A stretch of 64,000 nt of DNA from Embiotoca jacksoni (GCA_022577435.1 JAKOON010000040.1:2910428-2974427); one strand, 5' to 3'; numbered from the stretch's first letter, positions 10,003 through 21,161 are shown. Notes: generated by a model not told the origin, from the sequence alone. Numbers and translations: made by a program.

Positions 10003-10159
10003 TTCCTCTCGGGTAAAGCTGGTCACCAATCAAGGGCAGGCAGAGCCCCACAACAGCAAGGTAAAAGGACAGGGCCAAGCAGTGGGTGGAGACATCACCT
10101 ACAACAGAAAGCACAGGGAGCAAAACAGAAAGGAAGAGCGGATAGCCTGGACCGTCACA
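10003..10159 (-). repeat. LTR piece of the collapsed gypsy element (upstream copy)
   Basis: The counterpart of 8692-8876, ending on the plus strand with GGACCGTCACA, the reverse complement of an LTR start TGTGACGGTCC. It has lost two internal blocks relative to the other copy. Confidence 0.6.
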
Positions 10160-10299
10160 AAATATTTCACGATATTCAATTATGCAATATCATTAAAAAC
10201 TGATTTTCTCAAATTACCTGTATTCTGTAGCACAATATAAAAATACATTATTTCAATGATTTATATTGATGTAATGCTGAAAACCTTCTCTATGCATTT

Positions 10300-10792
10300 G
10301 ATACTTCAAGGCTGAACTATTGTAATTATTTATTATCAGGACATCCCAGTAAGTCTGACAAGCCTCCAGTTGATCTGAAATGCTGCAGTGGGAGTTCTGT
10401 CAAGATTTAGACACAGATCATATTTCTTCCAAATTAGTTTCTCTTCATTAGCACCCTGTAAAATCATGAATAAAATGTAAAATCCTTCTCTTTACATATA
10501 AAGCCCTTAATGACCAAGTTCCATCCCATCTTAGAGACCTCATACCACCATACCACCCCAATGCATGCTTTGTACTCAGAGTTCAGGCCGACTCATAGAT
10601 CCTAGAGTTTCCAAAATCAGAAGTGGAAGCAGAGCCTTTAACTTTCAGTCTCCTCTCCTGTGGACCTATCACCTGTTTAACATTCACCTTGAAACTTTCC
10701 TTTTTGATAAAGTTTATGGTTTCCGTTGGCTGTTGCAGTCTTCTCGCTCAAGTAGGAAATTTTTTTTTTCTATAACACTGTATGTGTTGGGG
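10300..10792 (+). mobile_element. LINE 3' end (RT C-terminal tail), CR1/L2-like, decayed
   Basis: With frame changes the plus strand reads FDYCNYLLSGHPSKS, then LRDLIPPYHPNACF, then GRLIDPRVSKIRSGSRAFNFQSPLLW and ETFLFDKVYG. This is the C-terminal tail of CR1/L2-type RT ORFs (DYCN..., LRS/GRL..VP..., SRAF..APLLW..., FK..LKT.LFD). Stop codons and frameshifts throughout. Its 3' UTR appears to continue at 11290-11350 after a foreign insertion. Confidence 0.65.
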
Positions 10793-11289
10793 TGTTAGAA
10801 TACTGACTCAAGTGCAAAACCAAAACACAAATAAACACTTGAATAACAGAGGTCCAAACATCTAAATTCAACCACAAGGGAACAATCCAAAAGCTTAGTT
10901 TCATACAATACAGACGTACAGGAGGGAACGGCAAAATCCAAAAAGGCAAAAGAGGGTCAAAGCATAAAAACACTCCCAAAATGCTGGCAGGAACTCTGGA
11001 GAGACGAGCCGACACACAATAGCTGACAGAACAATGACACGCGAGGAAGGGAGCATGTAGACCTTATACACAGGAGGGCAGGGAGATAATTACACACAGG
11101 TGGAAACAATCAGGGCAGGAAGGCAATCACAAAGGTGGGACAACACGAGGACAGGAAGTGAGTGACCAAAATAAAACAGGAAATGAACAGGAAAAACCTC
11201 AAAAAGGACAGAAAGATATAATGATGAGGATAAGGCAAAAAGACAAACTGATGACAGATAGTGAAAGTATGGTCTCAACTGTGCAATTT
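10793..11289 (-). mobile_element. insertion splitting the LINE 3' UTR, class uncertain
   Basis: About 470-500 bp of purine-rich plus strand (AACAGGAAATGAACAGGAAA style) lies between the LINE coding tail and a recognisable LINE terminus (GATATAAAGAAAACTGAATTG, 11324 onward). The composition resembles LTR or internal sequence of fish LTR elements read from the opposite strand. The start TGTTAGAATACTG would fit an LTR, but I found no matching target duplication. Confidence 0.35.
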
Positions 11290-11350
11290 ACAATGTCTGT
11301 ACATGACTGATGTTGATTTAATACGATATAAAGAAAACTGAATTGAATTT
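11290..11350 (+). repeat. terminal part of the 10300-10792 LINE
   Basis: TGATGTTGATTTAATACGATATAAAG followed by AAACTGAATTGAATTT resembles the simple ATAAAG..TTGAATTGAATT termini of L2-like fish LINEs. Confidence 0.45.
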
Positions 11351-14300
11351 AGCAGTTCTTTAGATGTCTCTATTGGCATTCTGCTGTAAGTACTGGACTT
11401 TTCTTCTGTAAACTGTTCATCTTAACTGAATGTGTATAGGTGTATACTGTATATGTTAGGTGTAAACTGTTACCTTGTTTGTCTGTTCAACAGAAGAAAT
11501 AAACCAAAATTCAAATATTCAGCAGAGCAGGTTCCAAAGACTCTGCCACTGATTCATCGCACACTTGAAATATGAATTTTATTTCACGGCGCTGCAGTGA
11601 TTTTGACAGCACAAAGTATAACTTTATGGCCACAGAATAAATCTAAAATTCAGTCACCCTCTTTATCTCGGTCTGTTCACTTCTCTGCTTCGCTGTATTT
11701 CATCCTGACATCCAGGCACAGAGGACCTGTCTCATGGTCCTGGATGGAGACACATTCCTTCACAAGAAAACTCATTCCATCTTTCAAAGGTGAATGTTGT
11801 CCATATATATTCATGTGGAGTGGTGCATAAGTGCTCATCAGACTGGAGACTTCTTGTAAAAAGCAAAAACGTACAACCCAAACAATTCTCATAAATGGCT
11901 CCCATCAGTGGCTTCTTCCCTCCCTGTAATAAGACTCAATATTCTTTCCTGAGGAGATTTGATGAGCCGCTATAATTCTGCCACTGCAATAATCAGGACT
12001 GCCCTCCCAAGTGCACCTGTGAGATCTAATCTGAGACCCCTTCAGGAGGCCATCATCCACTGAGGGAAGTCTTATGTTTCCTTAACAATGTGTCATTTCC
12101 ACCATAATAGCTCTGACTCTCTGCTGGCTAATAGCCATCTCCTTCAAATAATCAGGCTTTATTGTATCTCTTCCATTTCCCAGCCAGCACTTTACTTGTC
12201 AAACGCATACAGTTCTTTGCACACAATCAAGCACATTGACATATAAATCTAGAACAAAAAATAATAATAAGCAATGAGACAGACCTCCCAAATGACTGAC
12301 TGCAGTTTTGTCTTCACCTTGCAGGTGCAAGGTGTAAAAGGTGTAAAAGGTAATACACACACTCTGAGTTTTGATTGGATCAAAGTTAATCATGTGTTTG
12401 GAGACGTGGTCTTGGTTTTTGTCTAATAAAGTCAGACAGACAAAAAAGTGTAGATGCTATTTATTGCACACTGAATGGAACTTCTTCTATATTTAGATTA
12501 TAGACACGTTTTTGTTCCACATGTTCAGATATGTGTACAGTCAGCACTCTGGGTAAATTACTAAAGCTTAAATGAATAACTACGCTAAAATGAAACATAC
12601 TTGACATGTCACATCAAACTGTGAGAAAAATATAGTTATAAATGCAGGGATTTTTTTTTTTGCAGCTTCAATAATGTTTACAAAAAGGAAGGGTTGAACA
12701 ACAGTTTAAGTCAAAAGAAAAAGATGAGTCAGACTATTATTGTCTGCCTTGATGTTCAATTTTCATGTTAGATCAGGAGAAAATCAAAGGAACAATGAAA
12801 AAAACATGTTCAAATCTATTGAAACAAAGACTGACATATCACTTTTATGCATAGCATGTATGTTCTGCAAAATGTATACAGCATCAAGAGATTCATGTAT
12901 TCAGTGCCTCATCTTGAGATACGTCCCCCAGAAAACAGCTCAGCAGGGCCTTGAAACAACAAATATCTCCATAGTAATTGGTTTTCTGTATCATGTTCGT
13001 GTACCTGTCATGTATGTTTTGAACTTATATTTCAGTTTATTATATCTGACGTCACACACACTATTTGGTATTTATATAAACTCTGCATCATGAAGTCGTG
13101 CTTGTATCCTGCTTGTGTTCCAGTTTTTCCTCATTAACGCATACTGATGCATCAAGGTGCTCCACTATCAAATCAGGTCATCTCACTTCTCTAGTCTTCA
13201 GTGTTCTATTGCATATCACTGTTTTGTTAGTGCTCGTAAAGATGTGCTAATAATAGTACACAACATTGAAGCCTTCCATATACCAGCGAGCAACAGAAGC
13301 TCTCAGTGAAGAGGTCAGTTGCTTCTTTAAACTGTGAGCCTGATCTGTCACTAACTTTAATGGAGTACCGGTTGCAACCAAAACCACACTTGTTGAAATA
13401 ATTGGTTCTGAAACCTCCCAAACTTTAACCATAGCAGCTGTAGATCAGAAAATACCAACATGAATTGTGACAAAGTGATCTGAAAAGATTTGGGAGGGTT
13501 CTGTTAAAATATGATGCTGCTCAGAACTGTTGTTTGGTGTATTTTTGCATGTTGACATTTAGTTAGAAGGACTGGTGGTGTTCAGTGATGTTTGGCTGTT
13601 GACAGTTTCTGCTTTTTACATAAATTATTTGTCTGATTTGTAAATTAATTCTTGTTAAAAACAAACAAATCATTTATTTCCATTATAGATCAATAATGTT
13701 TAATGAAGACATGGTGTTTAATCAGAATAATAAGATGTAAAAGTGCCATTTAAAAGCCAATCAAATTGCATATCAAGTCCAATTTGCATTGCATTGATTT
13801 ATGAGGTCCATTATTAGGGCCTGACTCCATCCAGGAGTCAGCTTCTTCTAATTAGACTGTTTGTGATTCTCTTTAATCGGTGAATCGTTCAGCTGTCAGT
13901 CCTGCCTCAACTAGTCAAATGAGTGCTCATTACAGTTCCTCCACTGACATTTCTTTCAATTCCAAACAATATCCTCATCAAACAGTAATATTTCAATATT
14001 CTTACAACAAAATTAATTCTGATTGGCAATCACCCAAACATTAAGAGTAGCATGAGGACACAGACATCCACAAATGTATCATTAAAGTAGTTCCTGCTAC
14101 TGTTCTCATGCCAGTTTAATAAATAGTATAGATAAATGGGAAATGTGCCTGTAAAACACCAGATGAAACTATAAAATCAAGACTCAGCATCACTTAGTTT
14201 TAGAAACTGACATCTCAAGCATATGTTAAGAGGACATGTTTGAATCTGTTCAGCACACTCGTTGTTCTTTTTAGCTTTGATTGGAAGCACAATGAAAGGT

Positions 14301-14860
14301 GTGAATTCTTCCCGATAGTGTCGGTGTTACTGAGCTGAATCAGGTAGATGTCAGTTTTCCAGCACTGGATCTACTCTACTCAACTACTCGCTTTCGGTAC
14401 CAGGCACGGTTCTGGATTTCATTTTCCACTGCAGATAGTAGTCCCTCGATGTTGTGTTTTTACTATAAAACTGCTGTGATGTCACCAGTGTTGGGAAGGT
14501 TACTTTTAAACACAAATAGGTTACTAATTACTAATTACCGTGTTTGAAATGTTCTTCAGTATAAGTTCAATTGAAATTGTAATCTTTTGGTTTCAAAGCA
14601 CAACCACCAAACAAATCAAAAGTATGTATATGAACAACAAACTCTGAGTGAGGTAACGATACATGTTACCATCACCTTCAAGCACGTCTGCATTCAGGTC
14701 AACCCTCTGCTGAGTGATGACAGAACCACGAATATGGCTAAGTAATAATCACAGTTTTTTCACACTGGTTCCTGAATGACTCTTTTTAAATCTCTCTTCG
14801 TCCAATCCGACATGGCTGTGTGCCTCGGTGGGGTTGGTTGGAGCAACGCTGATTGATTTA
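11351..14860. other. non-coding, no recognised gene
   Basis: AT-rich DNA. ORFs such as 12740-13093 show no domain, codon bias or splice context. A small perfect hairpin, CTGACTCC-ATCCA-GGAGTCAG (13821-13841), and TAATTAG-type homeodomain-like words occur near 13790-13900, a segment that could be a conserved intronic element. Confidence 0.45.
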
Positions 14861-14861
14861 A

Positions 14862-15227
14862 TTGGCAGATGAGAGATGGTGCAAATTCAAACAAGAAATT
14901 GACTCAAAATGTGAGCACACACTGCCAAAAGAATGGAGCCTTCCCAGACGTAGACAGAAGGAAGTCTCATCCAGCAAAAAAGATGGAAAGCATTCAAGTA
15001 AATATTATTTGACAAAGAGACGTTCTACTGAAAAGAAGGCATGTGGATGTAACCCCTTTGTAATCACCAACATGTACAATAGTGACTATAATTTAAATAT
15101 GTATTTGATCAATAACTGGACCTGGTTAAAATTGTCTGAAGTTGAAGTAAAAGATGTTAGGCTTTTTTATGCACATAAAATGCATACTTTGTTAAAATCC
15201 ATGTTAGTGAGCACGTTGTTTACAATA
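14862..15227 (+). other. open frame of unknown nature, K/R-rich, possible exon or transposon relic
   Basis: Open for about 400 bp after the stop at 14859-14861, without its own early ATG. The first part is protein-like: residues DERWCKFKQEIDSKCEHTLP, then a basic stretch RRRQKE and CGC-NPF. A possible acceptor (TTGGCAG) sits at 14862-14868. The frame later runs into the dispersed repeat at 15228, where the sequence stops looking like a protein. I do not recognise it; it may be a chance ORF or a fragment of a transposon-encoded protein. Confidence 0.15.
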
Positions 15228-15425
15228 ATCCATCCACCTGACTGGTGTGGCACATCAGGCTGCTGACTAAACAGCAGGATGATTGCTGTTTAATCAGCAT
15301 CATGCCTGGACTGACTGCACCTCTAAAATGTGTAGTTTTATCTTGCAACACAATGCCACAGATGTCAAATGTTTTGAGAAAGCATGCTGACAGCAGGAAT
15401 GTCCACCAGAGCTGTTGCCACTCAG
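15228..15425 (+). repeat. dispersed teleost repeat (class not certain)
   Basis: CATCCACCTGACTGGTGTGG, then AACAGCAGGATGATTGCTG, CTAAAATGTGTAGTTTTATC, CACAATGCCACAGATGTC and GAATGTCCACCAGAGCTGTT. I recognise this run from other fish genomic and UTR sequences as a common interspersed repeat, but cannot place it in a class. ORFs over it on both strands are incidental. Confidence 0.5.
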
Positions 15426-15429
15426 CCCA

Positions 15430-16320
15430 GCTCAGGACAGGTACACCTTTGACCCGCAAGATCATCTACAGATCAGCAACTCAGCAATTTGAAAAAAATA
15501 TATATTCTGAGTGACGGTAATGTGCTAATTTAATAGTAATTGCTATTGGGTTGCCCTGCTAATACATGAAATTGTATTTGTATTTTTCATACAAAGTGGG
15601 ATATAATAATGTCAGCCCACTGTTGAAGACAATGCAGGAATTTGCTTTGATTTGCAAAATGGACTCCTGCTCAAATTATTCTGATGCGTTGCATGTTAAG
15701 ATGTTGTGAAGTGATCGGGAATTTATGAGTTACTCAACGTCAGGAGATCTGAAATTAGTAAGGATATTGCTTTGCTTCACACTGTGAATACTTTGAGACT
15801 TTAATCATTGATATGTGATATGTGTTGTGCACTGATATGTTGAGAAGTAATTTAAACAAGAGTAGTGGTCGTGCAGCCAGTAACTAGGATTTAATTCAAT
15901 GTCACTGGTTCTCTTCTCACAGACCAGCAACTCATTTTGTTCAAAAGATCAAGCTGTACCGCTTCATTTGATTTATGCGCCATCTTGTTGTGATGAGTAT
16001 TTCCTGAAGAATTCAAACGAGAAGAAGGGAAATAAATTTGGGTGGCTGTTATGTTAGTTGAATTTTTAACCCTTAGAGTGTGACTAACACTAACCTGAGT
16101 TTTCCTTGCCTGCACTAACACATTTCTGGTGTCTGGAGTCAGATTTGTCCCTCCTGGTGTCCTGTAACGTGTTTCTCGAGGACAGGGTCTGCTGGGCTGT
16201 ATTACACCACAGTGTTAGCTCTGCAGTCAAGTAACTGATATGTACATCACAATCAGTCAATGTGAGATTAAACATCAGGGTCATAAAAAACATATAAGCC
16301 TTTTAGTGTCAATAAGACAC

Positions 16321-16362
<42 letters not shown>

Positions 16363-17440
16363 GCCTGCCTATTGGCCGACGTTATTGACACAAGTGCTGA
16401 GCTCCACCAAGAAAAAAACTGTTCCGTTCCTTTCTTGTGCTTTTCCTTCACTTCAGAGGCTGTTTTTTTTTTGTTTTTTGTTTTTTTTCTGTCTTTTTGT
16501 GATGAAGCAAGAGGACGAATGTGAAAAAGGGCAAAGAACTTTCAGAAACACTTTAATGTCGTTCCCCTGAGCTGTTCAAGAGCCACAAAAGATTTTAAAC
16601 CCTCTTTCAATCCAAATCTATATGATCACAGTTCACAGTAGTTTACAGTAGGAGACAGTCAGGCCAGGATGAAAGGACCCGCTGTGTGCTTCCCAAGCCT
16701 GATCATTGGATTATTTCTAAACACTCAGTGGTTCCACAAACATCCAGCCCAACCACAGGATATCCAACACTTTTCTTCAAAAGCATCTATGTCCAATGGA
16801 GAAGAAGGTGTTTTTGTATTGTAAGGACAGAAAGTGTTTCAGTCCTGTCCTTCTCGCATATGTAGAAATATTTTAACAACCAAAATCAGTGCACTGTGGA
16901 GGGGATGTGATATCTGCCTTCATCTATCTGCCAAAAGAAGAATACAGAGCACTTCTTCAGTGTCTGTCTGTATAGAGAGGAGCATCTGGATCAAACAGCT
17001 GTCTCGCTGTGAATGAACCCGAAACAGACATGAAAGAAGGAGAACAAAGAGAAACAGACTCCTTCTGTGCCTTTTAATAGGATTTCCTTTATTTCTGCTT
17101 CTCCAAGCTAGATTGCCTGACCACTTAATGTGAGTGCAGCTAAGGAGGCACTGAAAGGATTCCAGCAGGCCGTGGCCATGTGTTTGTGACGCACTGTAAC
17201 TATGGTGGTAAAAGGGTCAAGCGGGAGTCTGAGTGTGTGCAGCTTTGTGCTTTCAAAGATGATGCAAACTGGTGGACGACATCTCTGTCTAAACTTATTC
17301 CAGTAAAAGCAAGTAGAGTAGGCTGAAATAAAAGAATAGAAATACAGTCTGCAACATTCTCTTAGGCTGGGGTAAAAAACAAAGCCCAGAATCACGGCAC
17401 AACTATATTAGCATAACATGGTACATTTAATGTAGCGCCC
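15430..17440. other. non-coding, no recognised gene
   Basis: AT-rich sequence with one microsatellite (16321-16362) and T-rich runs at 16460-16500. No domain-bearing ORF found. Confidence 0.45.
16321..16362. repeat. (TAA)14 microsatellite
   Basis: Uninterrupted trinucleotide TAA array of 42 bp. Confidence 0.95.
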
Positions 17441-17464
17441 GTTCCTCATGACCCGACACTTATT

Positions 17465-18559
17465 CCATCTGTGGGATATGAAGCATCGACAGCTGCGGGT
17501 GGTGGGGGTGGACACGTCCACCGTCTCCTGGATCACTGACTACCTGACAGGCAGGCCGTCTGAGCAGTGTTCTGTCTGATACGGTGGTCAGTGGTACTGG
17601 AGCTCCACAGGGAACTGTTCTGTCTCCCTTCCTGTTCACCTTATACACCACTGACTTCCAGTACAACTCAGAGTCCTGCCATCTGCAGAAGTTCTCTGAT
17701 GACTCTGCAGTGGTCGGGTGTATAAGGGATGGACGGGAGGATGAGTACAGGGCAGTAGTGGAGGACTTTGTGGAGTGGGCGGGAAGAGAGATGGTGGCTT
17801 CAGGAGGAAGACGACGGCTGCACAACCACTGAGAGTTCTGGGAGAGGAGGTGGACATGGTGACATGGTGGAGGAGTACAAGTACCTGGTGTCTCCATGAC
17901 AACAGACTGAACTGGAAGACCAACATCAATGCTGTCTACAAGAAGGGGATGAGTCGACTCTTTTTCTTGAGGAACCTTCGATCCTTCAATGTGTGCAGCG
18001 AGATGTTGGAGATGTTCTACCAGTCTGTTGTGGCCAGTGAACTGCACTTCTCCGCAGTCTGCTGAGGGAGCAGCATTGGAGCCGGCGACACCAACAGACT
18101 TAACAAACTGGTTAAGAAGGCCGGCTCCATCATTGGCTGCAAACTGGACAGTCTGGAAAAAGTGGTGGAGAGGAGGACGCTGAACAAACTATTATCCATA
18201 TTGGATAATCCTGACCACCCTCTCCACCACCTGCTGCAGGGACAGCGGAGCACTTTCTCCAATAGACTCCTCCAGCTCCGCTGTCACAAGGACAGATACA
18301 GGAGATCATTCCTGCCGACCGCAATAAGACTGTAAAATAAATCACCTCGGGCAAAATCCATCACACAACAATAATTCCCTTGCACTGCTGTTTTGCATGT
18401 TGTTTTTATTCTAATTCATCGCACTGTTGTTTAGGTTTAGGTTTAGGTTAGTTTATTTAATATTATTTATCTTGTTTTATTGTATAGAATGTGCATTTTC
18501 TTTTTTTATGCTGCTGTAACATAAAAATTTCCCTCTGAGGGATTAATAAAGTATATATC
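17465..18559 (+). mobile_element. 5'-truncated LINE with RT palm and 3' UTR (CR1/Rex-like)
   Basis: Plus-strand pieces of a fish non-LTR RT. SWITDYLTGRP comes first; then, in a new frame, SDTVVSGTGAPQGTVLSP (RT motif B, APQG) and LQKFSDDSAVVG (motif C; the usual FADD is FSDD here). After a deletion come LNWKTNINAVYKKGMSRLFF-type residues, then LNKLVKKAGSIIG, ERRTLNKLLSILDNPDHPLH and KDRYRRSFLPTAIRL, the C-terminal tail just before the stop near 18335. A roughly 200-bp 3' UTR ends GAGGGATTAATAAAGTATATATC, after which the terminal ATCT repeat is split by a solo LTR. RT motif A and everything upstream are missing. Confidence 0.8.
17580..18337 (+). pseudogene. LINE reverse transcriptase fragment
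   Basis: Frame 17584-17832 carries the APQG and FSDD motifs. The following sequence jumps frame (frame 17775-18065) and again to the last block ending RYRRSFLPTAIRL-stop. The region linking the palm to the thumb (normally with a KT.E-type motif) is lost around 17820-17870. An active enzyme would copy LINE RNA at the nicked target; this copy is dead. Confidence 0.75.
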
Positions 18560-18873
18560 TGTAGCAAGGTTGGTGCTACCGGGGTCTCTCCTGGACACAG
18601 ATGACATGCTCAGTCATACATTCGGGTGTAAAATGCCTTTATTTTCCCTGCCCATACACCAATGTCTTCGTGCAGCTGCTTCTCCTCCTCCTCCTCCTTC
18701 TCCCTGCTCCCCTTTATAGGGGAGAGCTCATCAGTTCACCTTCAGCTCAGTTGTGCTCATCAGGTCATATTCGGCTCAGCTGTGCTCATTACCCCTTCCC
18801 GGCACCATTCCCTTGAACCACTCCTCCCACTCTCTACCCCCTGCAGCTGAGCTAACCACACTCCGCCACCACA
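18560..18873 (-). mobile_element. solo LTR (gypsy-type size) inside the LINE tail, with 5-bp target duplication
   Basis: A 314-bp insert starts TGTAGCAAGG and ends CCACCACA (TG...CA). It is flanked by the 5-bp duplication ATATC at 18555-18559 and 18874-18878. On the minus strand it has a TATA-like CTATAAAGGGG (about 18720-18710) and, downstream, AATAAA (about 18642), as expected of an LTR promoter and polyadenylation signal. So transcription was right to left. No internal retroelement sequence adjoins it: a solo LTR left by LTR-LTR recombination. It carries a small internal duplication (CTCAGYTGTGCTCAT at two sites). Confidence 0.8.
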
Positions 18874-18894
18874 ATATCTACTATCTATCTATCT
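18874..18894 (+). repeat. remainder of the LINE 3' tail, (ATCT)n
   Basis: ATATCTACTATCTATCTATC continues the LINE terminus interrupted by the solo LTR. Removing the LTR and one ATATC restores a continuous GATTAATAAAGT..(ATCT)n tail. Confidence 0.7.
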
Positions 18895-19691
18895 TTACTG
18901 ACGTCGACGAGCTGCGTCGGCCGTGTTGGAGATGGAACACGTCGCAGACAGAAAAAAATGGCCTTTAGAGCTTTGCACTTGTGATCAGATCAACATGATG
19001 TTCATGTCCGGTGTAAACAGGATGAATCCGTGCTGAGGAAATGGACGGAATCTTAAAACTCAATGTGTGCCCATCAGACAGGAGGAAGGGGATTTGTTTT
19101 TAAAGAGGCTAAGAACAGGAATATGAGAACAAAATACTTTTTTTTTCAGCCACATCAGTGGCTGGATCCACTCAACTCTACACACAAGACTGGAAGGTTG
19201 TCCATCAGCTGGGACTTTTTCTTAAACTAACAACAATTCCTACAATGTACACCTGTTTCAATGAAGTCTGAGATAAAAAACATAGACTTGGAAAGAGAAA
19301 GAGCATACCATTTTCATCCCCTGGTTCTGGTATAAACAGCACATTTGCAGCATGTTTTGGATTTTTATGAGGCAGAATTGATTGCAAAGACGTCATCTCA
19401 CTCTTTGTGAATACAAACTAGACTTTTAATCCAGTGTTGCCTGGAGCAAAATGTTCCCCACTTTAAGATTTCCCTCATCATATTGATCCTGCTCCAAACT
19501 CGACACTGGGGGACACTCATTCATGCAATCTTAATAATAGCAGGTATATCTGAATACAGGCCTCTCAACCTCCTCGTACCTCATGAAGCACTGCACACCA
19601 GTAGAAACACTACAGGAGGACAAACTGCTCTATGTAAACACAGACATCGGCAGTAGATAAATGACATGAAAAATTGTTGGTTTTTTTTTTT

Positions 19692-19706
19692 GGGGGGGGG
19701 GGGGGG
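19692..19706. repeat. G15 homopolymer between T tracts
   Basis: Fifteen consecutive G's preceded by about 11 T's and followed by TA and 12 T's. Prone to slippage, so its length should be treated with caution. Confidence 0.85.
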
Positions 19707-19945
19707 TATTTTTTTTTTTTAGTTGAGCACAGCATGTTGTTTGTCCTTGTTTAAAAAGGTAAAAGCCTTAAAAACATCAAATTATACTGGATGGTGTTTT
19801 GGAAAATATGCTTTTGCATGTTTTATGCTGGGAAAACTTAACAGCTGATTTTTCAGTTGAAGTACTTAAGTACCACGACTACTGCATCTGTCACAACAAT
19901 GAGAACTTGTCACTCTTCCTTAAATTTCTCCACAGATGACAAAAC

Positions 19946-19946
<1 letters not shown>

Positions 19947-20018
<72 letters not shown>
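19947..20018. repeat. (AC)36 microsatellite
   Basis: Uninterrupted AC dinucleotide array of 72 bp. The ORF translated through it is an artefact. Confidence 0.95.
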
Positions 20019-20024
<6 letters not shown>

Positions 20025-20593
20025 AAGTCAAGTGTTATGTAAAAATAATTAAATGCAGCAGAGATAACCCTATCATCATCCTGGATGTTATTTTAACTTA
20101 TATTTCTTGAAGATTATATATAGGAGAGGTGGTATACTGTATCACAGTGTCTGGCAGTCTTGACTCATACAAGCCAACCATACTAAGAGCTGTAGGGCTG
20201 AACCCCAGAGCTTTATTCTCCTGAAAGCTGTTAAACAGCGTCCTCTCCGCTCTGACACCTCTGGAAAAGGTCACCCTCTCATCTCCATAATGACCGCAGA
20301 CAAAGACGAGGCAGAGTGGATCAATAGGCACCTCCAGCCCGTATCAGTGCACGTGCATTGATCTGACTCAGAGAGAAGACGAGTGATGCTCTGCCTGGCC
20401 TGTTTTTCTAGCAGGGGGATGAGAGGAGCAGTGGCAAATGTGAATATCTGCAGGAACCATCCACTTCCTGTAATCCCCCACTACTACTCAGTACTGTAAA
20501 ACAGAGGTTCAAATTTTGCAGTCCATCTACAGTACCACTATACAAGAAACCAGATTTCTACCACTTCTAACTGTAACTGCCACGACACTTTTC

Positions 20594-20646
20594 ATTGAGT
20601 TCAATTCACTAATGTAACTTCAATAGCCACAGATTAAAGGATAAAT
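20594..20646. repeat. copy 1 of a short dispersed repeat
   Basis: TTGAGTTCAATTCACTAATG and on to CAATAGCCACAGATTAAAGG match 24861-24922 except for a 9-bp insertion and a few substitutions. Not assignable to a known family by eye. Confidence 0.7.
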
Positions 20647-20823
20647 AAGAGCAACATAACGTTCCCTTTTCAAAATCCAACAATACAATTGCGTTTCTTG
20701 CCATTCAACTGCTGAATTTGACTCCTGTTCAGCATTGAATGTTTCATCTAATCCACCAGGTCCCGCAGTCTCACTAAGCACGTAAATATTTCATGATTTA
20801 CAACTAATTTTTACAGCATTTCT

Positions 20824-21161
20824 GTGTGGAGTTTGTCTGTTCTCTTTGTGCCTGCGTGGGTTCTCTCCGGGTACACCGGCTTCCTCCCACCATCCAAAGA
20901 CATGCATGTCAGGTTAATTGGTGGTTCTACAAATTGTCCCTTAGGTGTGAATGAGAGCGTGAATGGTCTTTGTTTCCGTCTGTCTCTCTGTGTTGGCCCT
21001 GTGATGGACTGGCGACCTGTCCAGGGTGTGCCCTGCCTTCACCCACAGTGAGCTGGGATAGGCTGTAGCCCCCCGTGACCCTGTTCAGGATAAAGCAGCT
21101 ATAGATAATGGATGGATGGATGGATGGATGGATGGATGGATGGATGGATGGATGGATGGAT
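20824..21161 (+). mobile_element. RTE-like LINE 3' terminal fragment with (GGAT)n tail
   Basis: Well-known fish 3'-UTR phrases in order: GTTCTCTCCGGGTACACCGG, AAAGACATGCATGTCAGGTT, GATGGACTGGCGACCTGTCC, GAGCTGGGATAGGCTGTAGC, then an AATGGATGGATGG array. A (GATG)n-type tail is reported for RTE-clade elements such as Rex3 in fish; the exact family here is inferred. 5'-truncated, no coding part. Confidence 0.75.
21108..21161. repeat. (ATGG)n microsatellite, LINE tail
   Basis: About 13 tandem ATGG units directly after the LINE 3' UTR, hence seeded by retrotransposition rather than of independent origin. Confidence 0.92.

Larger units (their letters stand above)
8640..10159 (-). mobile_element. 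collapsed Ty3/gypsy LTR retrotransposon
   Basis: Two related direct repeats (about 8692-8876 and 10003-10159) bracket minus-strand pol remnants in the correct order: protease, protease-integrase linker, integrase zinc-binding region, pol C-terminus. In transcript sense the upstream repeat begins TGTGACGGTCC (10159 downward), a plausible LTR start with the TG of a TG...CA terminus. Gag, RT and RNase H are missing, so at least two large deletions occurred. The downstream LTR probably continues to about 8600, but its end and a target duplication could not be fixed. Confidence 0.7.
18895..20823. other. non-coding with simple repeats
   Basis: No gene seen. Contains a T-tract/G15/T-tract block (about 19680-19720), the (AC)36 microsatellite and, at 20594-20646, one copy of a roughly 52-bp sequence repeated at 24861-24922. 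Confidence 0.45.

Noticed and set aside
12740..13093. 117-residue plus ORF
   Set aside because: AT-rich chance ORF with no domain, codon bias or splice context.
18432..18452. telomere-like GGTTTA repeats
   Set aside because: Only three units of the wrong hexamer inside a LINE 3' UTR; not an interstitial telomere.
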